Source: Solidesulfovibrio aerotolerans
GTDB lineage: Bacteria > Desulfobacterota > Desulfovibrionia > Desulfovibrionales > Desulfovibrionaceae
Assembly: GCF_009856865.1 (NCBI RefSeq)
Contig: NZ_WVUD01000006.1
Location: 62,001 to 126,000, forward strand
Length of the DNA stretch: 64,000 nt
Direction: 5' to 3'
A program made the translations under genes and the position numbers. The first letter of the stretch is position 1, and each line of letters begins with the position of its first letter. Shown here piece after piece: positions 1 to 7,062 of the stretch. A model generated the notes under the pieces. The model was given only the letters and a program-made list of their open reading frames with translations, was not told where the DNA came from and ran no database searches.

Positions 1-1309
1 TGCGGTTGCGGCCAAGGCCGCCCCTGAGGCGGTGGTCAATCTGACGGCGGCCCTGTCCTCACGGCTGTTGGCCCGGCGACTTTGTGGCGACGCTGTGCGC
101 GGCTTTTCCCTGGACGCGTTTGGCTTTCGCCACGAATCCACCCCCTGGGCCGCCTTTTTGGAGGCCTCGTCTGCCCGGCGGGGACTGAGCCCTTTTAATG
201 TTGTGGATCTGTTTCGCAAATCGGCCGGGGTGGGCCAGGGGCGGGGCCGGTTCGCGCTGCGACGGCCTGACCCGGCGGATGCGGCCACGGCCCGGGGCCT
301 TTTAAACGGTCTGGGCCACGGGCCGCTGGTTGTCGGTTTCCAGCTCGGGGCCAGCGCCGTGGCCCGGCAGTGGCCGGTGGCGTATTTTGCCCAGACCGCC
401 AATCGGCTGTGGCAGGAAGTGGGCGCGGTGGCCGTGCTGGTCGGAACCGGCTCGGAAAAGCCGCTGGCCGCGCAATTTGTCAATCTTTGCCAGGGACCGT
501 GCCTGGATCTGGTCGGGGCCACGAATCTGCCGCTTTTAGCCGCCGTTACGGCCGAGTTGCGTCTGCTTGTCACCAACGACACCGGCACCCTGCATCTGGC
601 TGCCGGGCTTGGCATCCCCAGCGTGGCCATTTTTCTGGCCACGGCCCAGCCCTTTGACACCGGCCCCTATCGTGCGGGCTGCCTGTGCCTGGAGCCGGAC
701 ATGCCGTGCCATCCCTGCCCCTTTGGCACGCCGTGTCCACACGACCATGCCTGTCTGGCCGCCATTGCGCCCCAAGCCGTGGCTGCTGCGGCCGTAACCT
801 ATTGCCGCACCGGGCAGTTTGTGCCGGGCAGCTACCCCGGAGCCCGGGCCTGGCTGTCCGGTTTTGACGACACGGGATTTATGGACCTTGTTTCCCTGTC
901 CGGCCACGATCTCGAAGCCAGGGCAATCTGGCTGCGCTGCCAGCGCCACGTCCTTCGTCAATTCCTTGACGATGTCCCCTTTACGCCGCCCGAAAGCAGC
1001 GCCAGCTCCGGGCTTGGGGACACCGAGCGGCAAAATCTGCTGCGCCTTTTGGCCCAGTCGGCCGACATGCTGCGCCTTATTGAAGGCCAGGCCGTTTTGG
1101 CCGCTCGTACCTCGGCCATGAAATCCCGTTTCCTTTCAAGCTATGAGCGCTTAAACGCCCTCTGGGCCGCCTCGCCGCACCTGGCGGTGCTGGGCCAGTT
1201 ATGGCGGCGCCAGGCCCAAGAACAGGTGGCTGATCTGGACCGGCTTGTGGCCAATATCCGCCGCTTTGCCGCCTGCATCCAGGCCTTCACCGACCTGATC
1301 GAGGCCTGA
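1..1309 (+). CDS. Glycosyltransferase family 9 (heptosyltransferase-like), 5' end outside the window
   Basis: The frame is open from base 2, so the start codon lies upstream; the GTG at 32 is probably internal. The visible part (about 435 residues) has the family-9 pattern: a GFQLGAS strand, then a sugar-nucleotide-binding half with VTNDTGTLHLAAGLGIPSV. A Cys-rich stretch (CHPCPFGTPCPHDHAC) follows, and the last 150 residues are helical. The family transfers heptose or related sugars, usually to lipopolysaccharide core. Because the next genes look flagellar, modification of a flagellar protein is an alternative, which is inference only. Confidence 0.75.
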   Translation, partial: AVAAKAAPEAVVNLTAALSSRLLARRLCGDAVRGFSLDAFGFRHESTPWAAFLEASSARRGLSPFNVVDLFRKSAGVGQGRGRFALRRPDPADAATARGLLNGLGHGPLVVGFQLGASAVARQWPVAYFAQTANRLWQEVGAVAVLVGTGSEKPLAAQFVNLCQGPCLDLVGATNLPLLAAVTAELRLLVTNDTGTLHLAAGLGIPSVAIFLATAQPFDTGPYRAGCLCLEPDMPCHPCPFGTPCPHDHACLAAIAPQAVAAAAVTYCRTGQFVPGSYPGARAWLSGFDDTGFMDLVSLSGHDLEARAIWLRCQRHVLRQFLDDVPFTPPESSASSGLGDTERQNLLRLLAQSADMLRLIEGQAVLAARTSAMKSRFLSSYERLNALWAASPHLAVLGQLWRRQAQEQVADLDRLVANIRRFAACIQAFTDLIEA

Positions 1310-1316
1310 TTCCTGC

Positions 1317-1332
1317 TGGCACGGTTGTTGAA
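1317..1332 (+). promoter_or_regulatory. Candidate sigma-54 (-24/-12) promoter
   Basis: CTGGCACG (from 1316), then four bases, then TTGAA. The -24 half is a perfect match to the YTGGCACG consensus and the spacing is exact. The -12 half is TTGAA instead of TTGCA/T, one mismatch at an important base. It lies about 60 nt before the ATG at 1394, directly after the stop of the glycosyltransferase gene. Confidence 0.45.
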
Positions 1333-1393
1333 TAGTGGAGGGCGGGACAGGAAATCCTTTCCCTTCGACAATAACTCCAGCGGGAGGCGCGAC

Positions 1394-1999
1394 ATGATAA
1401 GTGTAGACGGCCGGGAAACCGGAATCGAGATCAAGCAGTTCCAGAATCTCGAGGAAATCCTGCTCCGCATCATGGAGACGGACGAACTCGAAGGACGCAT
1501 CGTCACGGATGTCTTTGTCAACAAGGAAAGTTTTTCCGAGATTTATCCCCATCAGGCCGAGGACATCGAGAGCGACGAGATCGAGTCCGTGGAAGTCAAA
1601 AGTGTTCCGGTCATGGACATGGCGCTGAGCATCACCCATGAGCTTGGCAAGGTTGTGCGGCTCATGGACCACGGCGCACGGCGCGTGGCCGAGTTGTTCC
1701 GCCAGGCCGACGATGCCGAGGCGCTGGAGGTCTACCAGGATCTCATGGACGTGACCCGGGATTTTCTCAACATGGTCGGCGTGTTGCGCAGCGAATCCAC
1801 CAAGCGTCCCAATTCCGCCTTTGACGCTGCGGCCGATGACATTTCCAATCTTTTCTCTGAAATGCTTGAAGTGCTCGAAAACGAAGACTGGATTCTCTTG
1901 GCTGACCTGCTGGAATACGAGTTCATTCCGGCCATGGGACGTTTTAAGACAGTCATCGCTGAACTGCAGGAGAGCTTCGAGACCACGGTAAAGGAATAA
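1394..1999 (+). CDS. Unknown acidic all-helical protein, probably flagellum-associated
   Basis: A 201-residue protein. The ATG at 1394 follows a GGGAGG ribosome site (1382-1387); the frame is open further upstream but without a good site. The N-terminal 60 residues are acidic, and the rest is predicted long amphipathic helices with Leu/Met-rich faces. No catalytic motif, signal peptide or membrane segment is seen. It is five bases from the next small helical gene, with a candidate sigma-54 promoter in front. The combination suggests a flagellar accessory protein or chaperone, but I do not recognise the family. Confidence 0.75.
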   Translation: MISVDGRETGIEIKQFQNLEEILLRIMETDELEGRIVTDVFVNKESFSEIYPHQAEDIESDEIESVEVKSVPVMDMALSITHELGKVVRLMDHGARRVAELFRQADDAEALEVYQDLMDVTRDFLNMVGVLRSESTKRPNSAFDAAADDISNLFSEMLEVLENEDWILLADLLEYEFIPAMGRFKTVIAELQESFETTVKE

Positions 2000-2003
2000 C
2001 GCC

Positions 2004-2354
2004 ATGTCGGATAAGCTTGAATTCCTCGAAGCGGCCCTGGCCACTGGTGAACGCGAACTGCACCACCTCCTTGCCGGTGAGATTGAAGAAGCCGAAGAGC
2101 TGGCAAAAAATCGTGGACAGCTGCTGGAAATGGCCTGGAACTGCGCCGACCCGGAAAGCATCGGCCTGCTTCGGGACAAGCTGCATAAGCTGAAGAACCT
2201 GCAAGGTCAGTTGACGGTTGAAGCCCGACGGCTGCATGCCGAACTCCAGTCCGATCTGGTGCGGGCCAAGCAGGAGAACCAACGCCTTTCCGGCTACCGT
2301 ACCACCGTGCGTCCCAATCCGGCCGTGCGACGCTATCTGGACAAAGCTGGTTGA
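2004..2354 (+). CDS. Small helical protein, FlgN/FliT-like
   Basis: A 116-residue, nearly all-helical protein with heptad-like Leu spacing across residues 5-90. The C-terminal tail contains GYRTTVRP followed by VRRYLDKAG. This layout (antiparallel helices, then a short tail ending in a basic Tyr-containing motif) recalls FlgN/FliT secretion chaperones, which hold flagellar cap or hook-junction proteins before export. The gene starts five bases after the preceding helical gene, so the two are probably co-transcribed, and a rho-independent terminator follows. The chaperone role is inference. Confidence 0.7.
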   Translation: MSDKLEFLEAALATGERELHHLLAGEIEEAEELAKNRGQLLEMAWNCADPESIGLLRDKLHKLKNLQGQLTVEARRLHAELQSDLVRAKQENQRLSGYRTTVRPNPAVRRYLDKAG

Positions 2355-2380
2355 GTCTTTTTCCCGCGCGCCTCACATGC

Positions 2381-2409
2381 AAAGCCGGGCCATTGTGGTC
2401 CGGCTTTTT
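2381..2409 (+). terminator. Rho-independent terminator
   Basis: Arms AAAGCCGG (2381-2388) and CCGGCTTTTT (2400-2409) close an 11-nt loop and end in a T run. It lies 27 nt after the stop of the FlgN/FliT-like gene. Confidence 0.8.
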
Positions 2410-2502
2410 CCTGTCTTGTACCCTGGGGCTCGGATCGTCGAAAGTTTGACAGATGCGGCGTTTGAAGAAACTAATATGCTGTAATATAATGGAAAATAAT
2501 GT

Positions 2503-2518
2503 TGGCAAGCTCCTTGCT
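2503..2518 (+). promoter_or_regulatory. Candidate sigma-54 (-24/-12) promoter before the YbjQ-like gene
   Basis: TTGGCAAG (2502-2509), then CTCC, then TTGCT. Only one base departs from YTGGCACG-N4-TTGCW, and both the GG and the GC elements are intact with exact spacing. The flanking upstream sequence is unusually AT-rich for this genome. It lies about 70 nt before the ATG at 2590 and after the upstream terminator, so it would serve that gene alone. Confidence 0.6.
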
Positions 2519-2589
2519 AGAGCAATCGCAGACCTGACTGGAAGGCGGCTGCCTGGATGCCGCAGAACCGAGATACCAAGGAGGACGGC

Positions 2590-2979
2590 ATGCTTTCCAT
2601 TTTTTCCGGCGGCGAGAAGAGAATCCGGGAACGCCACGAAGAACTCAAGAAGGGCGCACGGCTGAAAAATGCCAAGGAACTCTTTTTCAGCGGCAAGTTT
2701 CCGGTGGTAACCACCCCCGGCATCGAATGCCGCAAGATTCGCCGGGTGCTCGGTCTGGTCAGCGGACGCGGCTTCGATTCGGAATGCGCCTTCTATGGCC
2801 TAACGGCCAGCGCCCTGGATATCGGGGCCGACGCCATCATCGGCTATCAGGAAAACGTGGCGTTTCACCCCGACGGCTCCCGGTATTTTTCCTGCTACGG
2901 CACGGCGGTCATCCTGGAAAAGCTGCCGTCGCTCAAACCCGACCCCAAGGCCCAGTCCGTCAAATCGCTGATGCATTAA
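2590..2979 (+). CDS. YbjQ/UPF0145-like protein
   Basis: A 129-residue protein. The ATG at 2590 has a strong AAGGAGGA site (2578-2585); the open frame starting at 2557 is a less likely start. After a charged N-terminal helix (residues 1-30), the body carries VTTPGIECRKIRRVLGLVSG and later ALDIGADAIIGYQ, ending in GTAVILEK. This is the arrangement of the YbjQ family: a start strand, a V-x-G core, A-x-x-x-GADAVIG, and a terminal GTAV strand. The family forms small ring oligomers of unresolved function. Its own candidate sigma-54 promoter suggests regulation by an enhancer-binding activator. Confidence 0.7.
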   Translation: MLSIFSGGEKRIRERHEELKKGARLKNAKELFFSGKFPVVTTPGIECRKIRRVLGLVSGRGFDSECAFYGLTASALDIGADAIIGYQENVAFHPDGSRYFSCYGTAVILEKLPSLKPDPKAQSVKSLMH

Positions 2980-3015
2980 GCCCGGATGTTGGCCGGGTCA
3001 GGAAGGAGCGCAGTC

Positions 3016-3579
3016 ATGAAACGCGCCTTATGTACCATCGCCGCCTGCGCCGTCCTGCTGCAGGCCGCAACAGCGGTTGCCCAGGAATACACCCAGGGGA
3101 CAAGCTACGTCGAACCCCGGGGCGGTGTTTACGGAACCACGAATAAAAACGTCAAGGTGATTGGAACCTACGGCGGAGCTGCCGGGCATTACGTTGCCGA
3201 CGGCGTGGCCCTTGAAGCCGAAGGCCTGGGCTACGCCGTGGACCAGACGACCAAGAAGGCCACGCCCCTTGGCCAGGCCAGCTCGGAAACGACCAACAAC
3301 GCCGTGGGCGTTGCGGGCATGGCCCGCTGGAATTTCGTGCGAACACCCAAAGGGACGCTTTCGGTCGCTGCCGGAGGCGGCGGGGTGTTTGCTGACAAGG
3401 CTCTGCCGTATAACGGTTCCGAGCAAAGCGGGATCGGCCAAACCGAACTGGGCGCCTCCGTGGCGCTGGGCAAAAATGTCAGCCTCAAGGCGGCCGGCCG
3501 CTACCAGCACCTGGGTTCGTTTTCCGACAAGGGCCTGGACAGTCTGGGCGGCAACGTCGGCTTTAAGATCAGTTTTTAG
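3016..3579 (+). CDS. Outer-membrane beta-barrel protein, possibly acyloxyacyl hydrolase (PagL)-like
   Basis: A 187-residue protein. The ATG at 3016 follows GGAAGGAG. It has a Sec signal peptide (basic N-terminus, hydrophobic core, cleavage near AVAQ). The mature chain alternates short amphipathic strands rich in Gly, Tyr and Ser and ends in Phe, as outer-membrane barrels do. Near the C-terminus YQHLGSFSDKG resembles the His/Ser region of lipid A 3-O-deacylases, but the usual spacing is not exact, so only a barrel fold is safe. The 3' end overlaps an antisense small gene by 11 bases, and a hairpin terminator lies at 3758-3804. Confidence 0.75.
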   Translation: MKRALCTIAACAVLLQAATAVAQEYTQGTSYVEPRGGVYGTTNKNVKVIGTYGGAAGHYVADGVALEAEGLGYAVDQTTKKATPLGQASSETTNNAVGVAGMARWNFVRTPKGTLSVAAGGGGVFADKALPYNGSEQSGIGQTELGASVALGKNVSLKAAGRYQHLGSFSDKGLDSLGGNVGFKISF

Positions 3580-3745
3580 GTGTCTCGTCGCTGCCGGTCT
3601 TGCTGGCGGGCGGTGGCGACTTTCTGGGATGCGGACCGCACCCCGAATCGACGCCTCAGCCCCGGATGCCGAGTTTGGGAAAGATAAAGCGAACCACCAG
3701 GAACCAGGCGACCAGGATGCCGCCGAAGATAAAGATGTCTTTCAT
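3569..3745 (-). CDS. Candidate small membrane selenoprotein (TGA read as selenocysteine)
   Basis: From the ATG at 3745 the frame encodes 29 residues forming one membrane segment (MKDIFIFGGILVAWFLVVR), then FPKLGIRG. It next meets an in-frame TGA (3658-3656) and stays open for 28 more codons (GVDSGCGPHPRK, then a Pro/Ser/Lys-rich tail) to a second TGA at 3571-3569. Read through, it is a 58-residue protein with Sec six residues before Cys, which looks like a selenenylsulfide redox pair. A hairpin directly after the first TGA resembles a bacterial SECIS. No good ribosome site is seen, and an in-frame TAG lies nine bases before the ATG. If not read through, the product is a 29-residue peptide. 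The idea that deltaproteobacteria have such short Sec proteins is from memory. Confidence 0.6.
3615..3655 (-). promoter_or_regulatory. Candidate bacterial SECIS hairpin
   Basis: It starts with the base after the TGA at 3658-3656. Inner stem GGGGTGCG / CGCATCCC (8 bp, one G-U) closes the 3-nt loop GTC. Outer arms GGCGTC / GTCGCC pair with one mismatch, with 5-nt internal loops on both sides. The loop region reads GGTC starting 18 nt after the TGA, the same motif and the same distance as in E. coli fdhF (comparison from memory). In this GC-rich genome a hairpin alone is weak evidence; the spacing and GGTC are what make it notable. Confidence 0.55.
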
Positions 3746-3757
3746 GGGCGCAGACTA

Positions 3758-3804
3758 CCACAAAACAGCGCGGCGGCAACCAGTCTCTGCGCTGTTTTTT
3801 GTGG
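3758..3804. terminator. Long hairpin terminator
   Basis: Arms CCACAAAACAGCGC (3758-3771) and GCGCTG-TTTTTT-GTGG (3789-3804) pair over their length with two extra T. On the + strand it ends transcription from the outer-membrane gene beyond the antisense small gene. The A-rich arm gives a shorter T run on the minus strand, so it may act both ways. Confidence 0.75.
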
Positions 3805-3891
3805 TCCGGCCGCTGACTGAGGGGGCCAGCCAGCATAAAGCCCGGCAACGCAGCCGTGGACTTTTCCGGCCAACCTGATAGGCCCTAGGCC

Positions 3892-5097
3892 GTGCGTTCC
3901 ATCGTCCTTGTCACCTTTCTCGTGGTCTATGCCGCCATGATACTGGGCCGGTTGCCTGGCTTGGCCCTGGACCGCACCGGTGCTGCCGTCCTGGGAGCCC
4001 TGGTCCTGGTGGCCACGGGCACCATGGACGTCACCCAGGCCTGGGCCGCTGCCGATGTGCCCACCTTGGCTTTGCTGTTCGGGCTTATGGTCATATCGGC
4101 CCAGTTGCGCCTGGGCGGCTTTTATACGGCGGTCAGCCGCGCGCTTATTGCCGCCGCTGCCACGCCAGCGGCCTTGCTGGCCCGCATCATGGCCGCTTCC
4201 GCCGTCCTTTCGGCCATCCTCGCCAACGACATCGTCTGTCTGGCCATGACCCCCATCCTCGTCGAGGCCACCCTGGCCCGGGGACTCAACCCCGTGCCCT
4301 ATTGCCTCGGTCTGGCCCTGGCGGCCAACATCGGCTCGGCCGCCACACTTATTGGCAATCCCCAGAACATGCTGATCGGGCAGGTGGCCCGGCTGTCCTT
4401 TGGCGGCTACATGCTCGACGTGTGGCCCTGCGTGGCGGCCAGCCTGGTTATCGCCTATGCCGGCACGGTGTGGGGCTTTCGGGGCCGCTTTGCCGGTCCG
4501 ACCATCCGCTTGGCCGTGCCTGGGCCGGACTATTGCGTCTGGCAGACGGGCAAGGGGCTTTTTGCCCTGGCCTGCTGCATGGTGGTCTTTGTCTGGGGCG
4601 GGCTGCCCCGGGAAAACGTGGCCCTGGGCTGCGCCGCCGTCCTGCTCCTCTCCCGTCGTATGGCTTCGCGCGACACCCTGGCCCTGGTGGACTGGCAGTT
4701 GCTGTTGCTCTTTCTCGGGCTATTTGTGGTCAACCGGGAAGTGGCGGCAGTGGGATTGCTTGACGACCTGTACCGGGGCGTCGCCAGCCTGGGTTTTGAT
4801 CTTGGCCGGCCGGCCGTGTTGTTTGGCCTGACGGCCGTGCTCTCCAACATCGTTTCCAACGTGCCGGCCGTCATGCTGCTCCTGCCCGGCCACAGCGATC
4901 CCCAATCCGCCACCGTGCTGGCCCTGTCCAGCACCCTGGCCGGCAATTTGCTCCTGCCCGGCAGCATCGCCAACCTGATCGTGGCCGATCAGGCTGCGCT
5001 GTTGGGTGTGACCCTGGGTTTTCGCCAGCATGCCCGGGTGGCCGTGCCCGTGACCGTGGCCACCCTGGTTGTTTCCGGCGTGTGGCTTCTGCGTTGA
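3892..5097 (+). CDS. SLC13/ArsB-type anion permease
   Basis: A 401-residue integral membrane protein with about ten hydrophobic segments and a GTG start at 3892 (weak ribosome site). Two family repeats are visible: SAILANDIVCLAMTPI (about 104-119) with ANIGSAATLIGNPQN (about 145-159), and the second-half equivalent LSNIVSNVPAVMLLLP (about 311-326). The Asn/Gly/Pro loops are the re-entrant substrate sites of the ion transporter superfamily (dicarboxylate, sulfate or arsenite carriers). At 401 residues it is compact for SLC13. The stop lies 16 bases before the decarboxylase ATG, so they are likely co-transcribed. The substrate cannot be told from sequence; an amino or organic acid would fit the neighbour. 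Confidence 0.8.
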   Translation: MRSIVLVTFLVVYAAMILGRLPGLALDRTGAAVLGALVLVATGTMDVTQAWAAADVPTLALLFGLMVISAQLRLGGFYTAVSRALIAAAATPAALLARIMAASAVLSAILANDIVCLAMTPILVEATLARGLNPVPYCLGLALAANIGSAATLIGNPQNMLIGQVARLSFGGYMLDVWPCVAASLVIAYAGTVWGFRGRFAGPTIRLAVPGPDYCVWQTGKGLFALACCMVVFVWGGLPRENVALGCAAVLLLSRRMASRDTLALVDWQLLLLFLGLFVVNREVAAVGLLDDLYRGVASLGFDLGRPAVLFGLTAVLSNIVSNVPAVMLLLPGHSDPQSATVLALSSTLAGNLLLPGSIANLIVADQAALLGVTLGFRQHARVAVPVTVATLVVSGVWLLR

Positions 5098-5113
5098 GGC
5101 AAGGAGGCAAGTG

Positions 5114-6367
5114 ATGGAGCTTGTGCGCAAGGCTCTGGCGCAAGGTCTGTTTCGAGACCAGGATACGGCGGTGATCCTCTATGATCTCGACCGGCTCGCC
5201 GCCAATTTTGCCGCCCTGGCCGCTGCTTTTCCGAGCCGGACCAGACATGCGTTTGCGGTCAAGGCCTGCCCGTTGCCGCCCATCCTCCAATTGCTGGCCG
5301 GTCTTGGGGCCGGGGCGGAGGCGGCCTCGCTGCCGGAAATCCATCTGGCCCTGGCGGCCGGTTTTGATCCGTCGCGCATCGTGTTCGATTCCCCGGCCAA
5401 GACCGGGGAGGAATTGCGTCTGGCCCTTAAGCTGGGACTTTTTATAAACGCCGACAACCTGGACGAACTGGCCCGCATCGATGCCCTGGCCACCGGCCTG
5501 GGCGTTGTTCCCCGGGTCGGGCTGCGGATCAATCCCCAGGCCGGCCTTGGCCGCATCAAGGCCACCAGCGTGGCCGGGCGCTATTCCAAGTTCGGCGTGC
5601 CGATGAGCGCGCGAGACGACATTCGTGACGCCTTTGCCCGCTATCCCTGGCTTGGCGGCCTGCATGTCCATGTCGGTTCCCAGGGCTGTCCCCTGGAACT
5701 GCTCGTGGCCGGGGCCGGGACAGTTTTTGATCTGGCGCGGGAGATCGAACAGGAGCAGGGGCCTGACAGGCTGGCGGTCTTTGATCTGGGCGGCGGACTG
5801 CCGGCCGCCTACCGCGACGGCGACACCCCGCCGACGCCGGCCGACTATGCGACGGCGCTGGCGGTGCGTTGCCCCGGTTTGCTGGATGGCCCCTTGGCCC
5901 TGGTGACGGAATTTGGCCGGATGCTGGCTGCGCCCTGTGCCGTTGCCGCCAGCCGGGTGGAATACGTCAAGCGCCAGCCCGGCCACCGCACGGCTGTTGT
6001 GCATCTCGGGGCCGATCTGTTTGTGCGCGAGTGCTACAATCCCAAGGCCTGGCCCCACCGCACCCGGCTCCTCGATAGTGGGGGACAGGCCAAGCAGGGA
6101 CGGCCGGGCCTGTGGCATCTGGCCGGGCCGCTATGCTTTTCCGGGGATTTCCCTGTTCGCCAGGCGCGACTCCCGGCCATTGCCCCCGGGGACATCGTGG
6201 TAATCGAAGATGTGGGGGCCTATACGCTGTCCATGTGGTCGCGCTACAACAGCCGGCAGATGCCTCGGGTGCTGGGCTTTGGCCAGGGTCGTTTTTCGGT
6301 GCTGCGCGAGCGGGAAGAGCCGCAGGATGTGGTGCGGTTCTGGCTCGGGAGCGGGGGGGCGGTCTAA
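5114..6367 (+). CDS. Group IV PLP-dependent decarboxylase (LysA-like, substrate unknown)
   Basis: A 417-residue protein; the ATG at 5114 follows AGGAGG (5102-5107). It is an alanine-racemase-type barrel with the PLP lysine in HAFAVKACPLP, HVHVGSQG in the barrel, a DLGGGLP glycine loop, GPLCFSGDF (the Cys motif near the active site) and a C-terminal VGAYTLSMWSRYN. It differs from the true LysA in this window (13651-14889): EFGRML replaces EPGR, and the barrel-domain substrate loops are not conserved. Members act on diaminopimelate, ornithine/arginine, carboxynorspermidine or siderophore-type amino acids. The permease just upstream suggests uptake or export of substrate or product, which is inference. 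Confidence 0.8.
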   Translation: MELVRKALAQGLFRDQDTAVILYDLDRLAANFAALAAAFPSRTRHAFAVKACPLPPILQLLAGLGAGAEAASLPEIHLALAAGFDPSRIVFDSPAKTGEELRLALKLGLFINADNLDELARIDALATGLGVVPRVGLRINPQAGLGRIKATSVAGRYSKFGVPMSARDDIRDAFARYPWLGGLHVHVGSQGCPLELLVAGAGTVFDLAREIEQEQGPDRLAVFDLGGGLPAAYRDGDTPPTPADYATALAVRCPGLLDGPLALVTEFGRMLAAPCAVAASRVEYVKRQPGHRTAVVHLGADLFVRECYNPKAWPHRTRLLDSGGQAKQGRPGLWHLAGPLCFSGDFPVRQARLPAIAPGDIVVIEDVGAYTLSMWSRYNSRQMPRVLGFGQGRFSVLREREEPQDVVRFWLGSGGAV

Positions 6368-6849
6368 CTGGAGGAGCGGCAGGCCAGGGAGGCGGCAGGC
6401 AGGGAACGGCCGAGGAGATAGTCGACTTCTTCCCGGGTGAGGATGGCGCTGTGGGAACGTTCCTTGTGCGAGCCGGCAGAGCCGGTGGCCGGGCTGGCGT
6501 GGCGCAGTCCCAGGGCTTCGCGGGTTCTGGCCCGCAAGGCGGCCGGGGCCATGGGCAGGAGGCAAACCCCGTCCAGGTGGCCGCAGTGCGCTGCCCGGTC
6601 CACGACTGGCGGGCAGGGCGCATGCACCAGGGCATAGATGGGCGCTTTGCCGCCGTTTACGTCGCGGGTGAGCCGGATGGCCGCTTCACAGTCGTCAGCC
6701 AGGGCCAGATAGACCAGCCGACAGGGGCCGAAGCGTTCGACAAGGCGCGCGGCTTCGTCGGCGTTGCGGGCGGCAAGCACCGAAAAATGCCCCGACAAAG
6801 CCCCGGTTAAAAAGGCCAGTTCCATGGAATCCGGGCAGACAATAAGCAC
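6364..6849 (-). CDS. Degenerate receiver-like protein
   Basis: About 161 residues from a GTG at 6849; AGGAGG lies 16 bases before it. A CTG at 6861 with better spacing, or an upstream ATG at 6948, are alternatives. The first 115 residues follow a CheY-like alternating pattern: VLIVCPDS as strand 1, LVYLAL as strand 3 and YALVHAP as strand 4. The phospho-acceptor Asp after strand 3 is absent, with Ala in its place, as is the acidic pair after strand 1. The tail holds REEVDYLLGRSLP. It overlaps the decarboxylase gene by 4 bases, convergently. Probably a phosphorylation-independent signalling protein, or unrelated with a similar fold. Confidence 0.6.
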   Translation of the reverse strand: MLIVCPDSMELAFLTGALSGHFSVLAARNADEAARLVERFGPCRLVYLALADDCEAAIRLTRDVNGGKAPIYALVHAPCPPVVDRAAHCGHLDGVCLLPMAPAALRARTREALGLRHASPATGSAGSHKERSHSAILTREEVDYLLGRSLPAASLACRSSS

Positions 6850-6962
6850 GCTGGCAGGCAGATCGCACCTCCTCTGGTCATTGGGCGCAAGCGCCTCAGA
6901 CCATGACGCTGGTCGCAGGAAGGCTGTCTGTGATCTAGCAAGAATCAATCCAATCTAAGCGT

Positions 6963-6981
6963 TTGCGGCCTTTGGCCGCAA
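6963..6981. repeat. Perfect inverted repeat
   Basis: Arms TTGCGGCC and GGCCGCAA with a TTT loop, downstream of the TPR gene on the minus strand. There is no T tract, so it is not a classical terminator. Confidence 0.6.
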
Positions 6982-7062
6982 CCGGAACCAAGCCGGGGCA
7001 TTTTTTGCCGTATTCGTGTCGCCTTCGGCTGATGCTATGGTTTTGAGCATCAAAACGCCGCA

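Noticed and set aside
5380-5400. tRNA T-loop-like GTTCGATTCC
   Set aside because: Lies inside the decarboxylase gene with no acceptor or anticodon stem around it.
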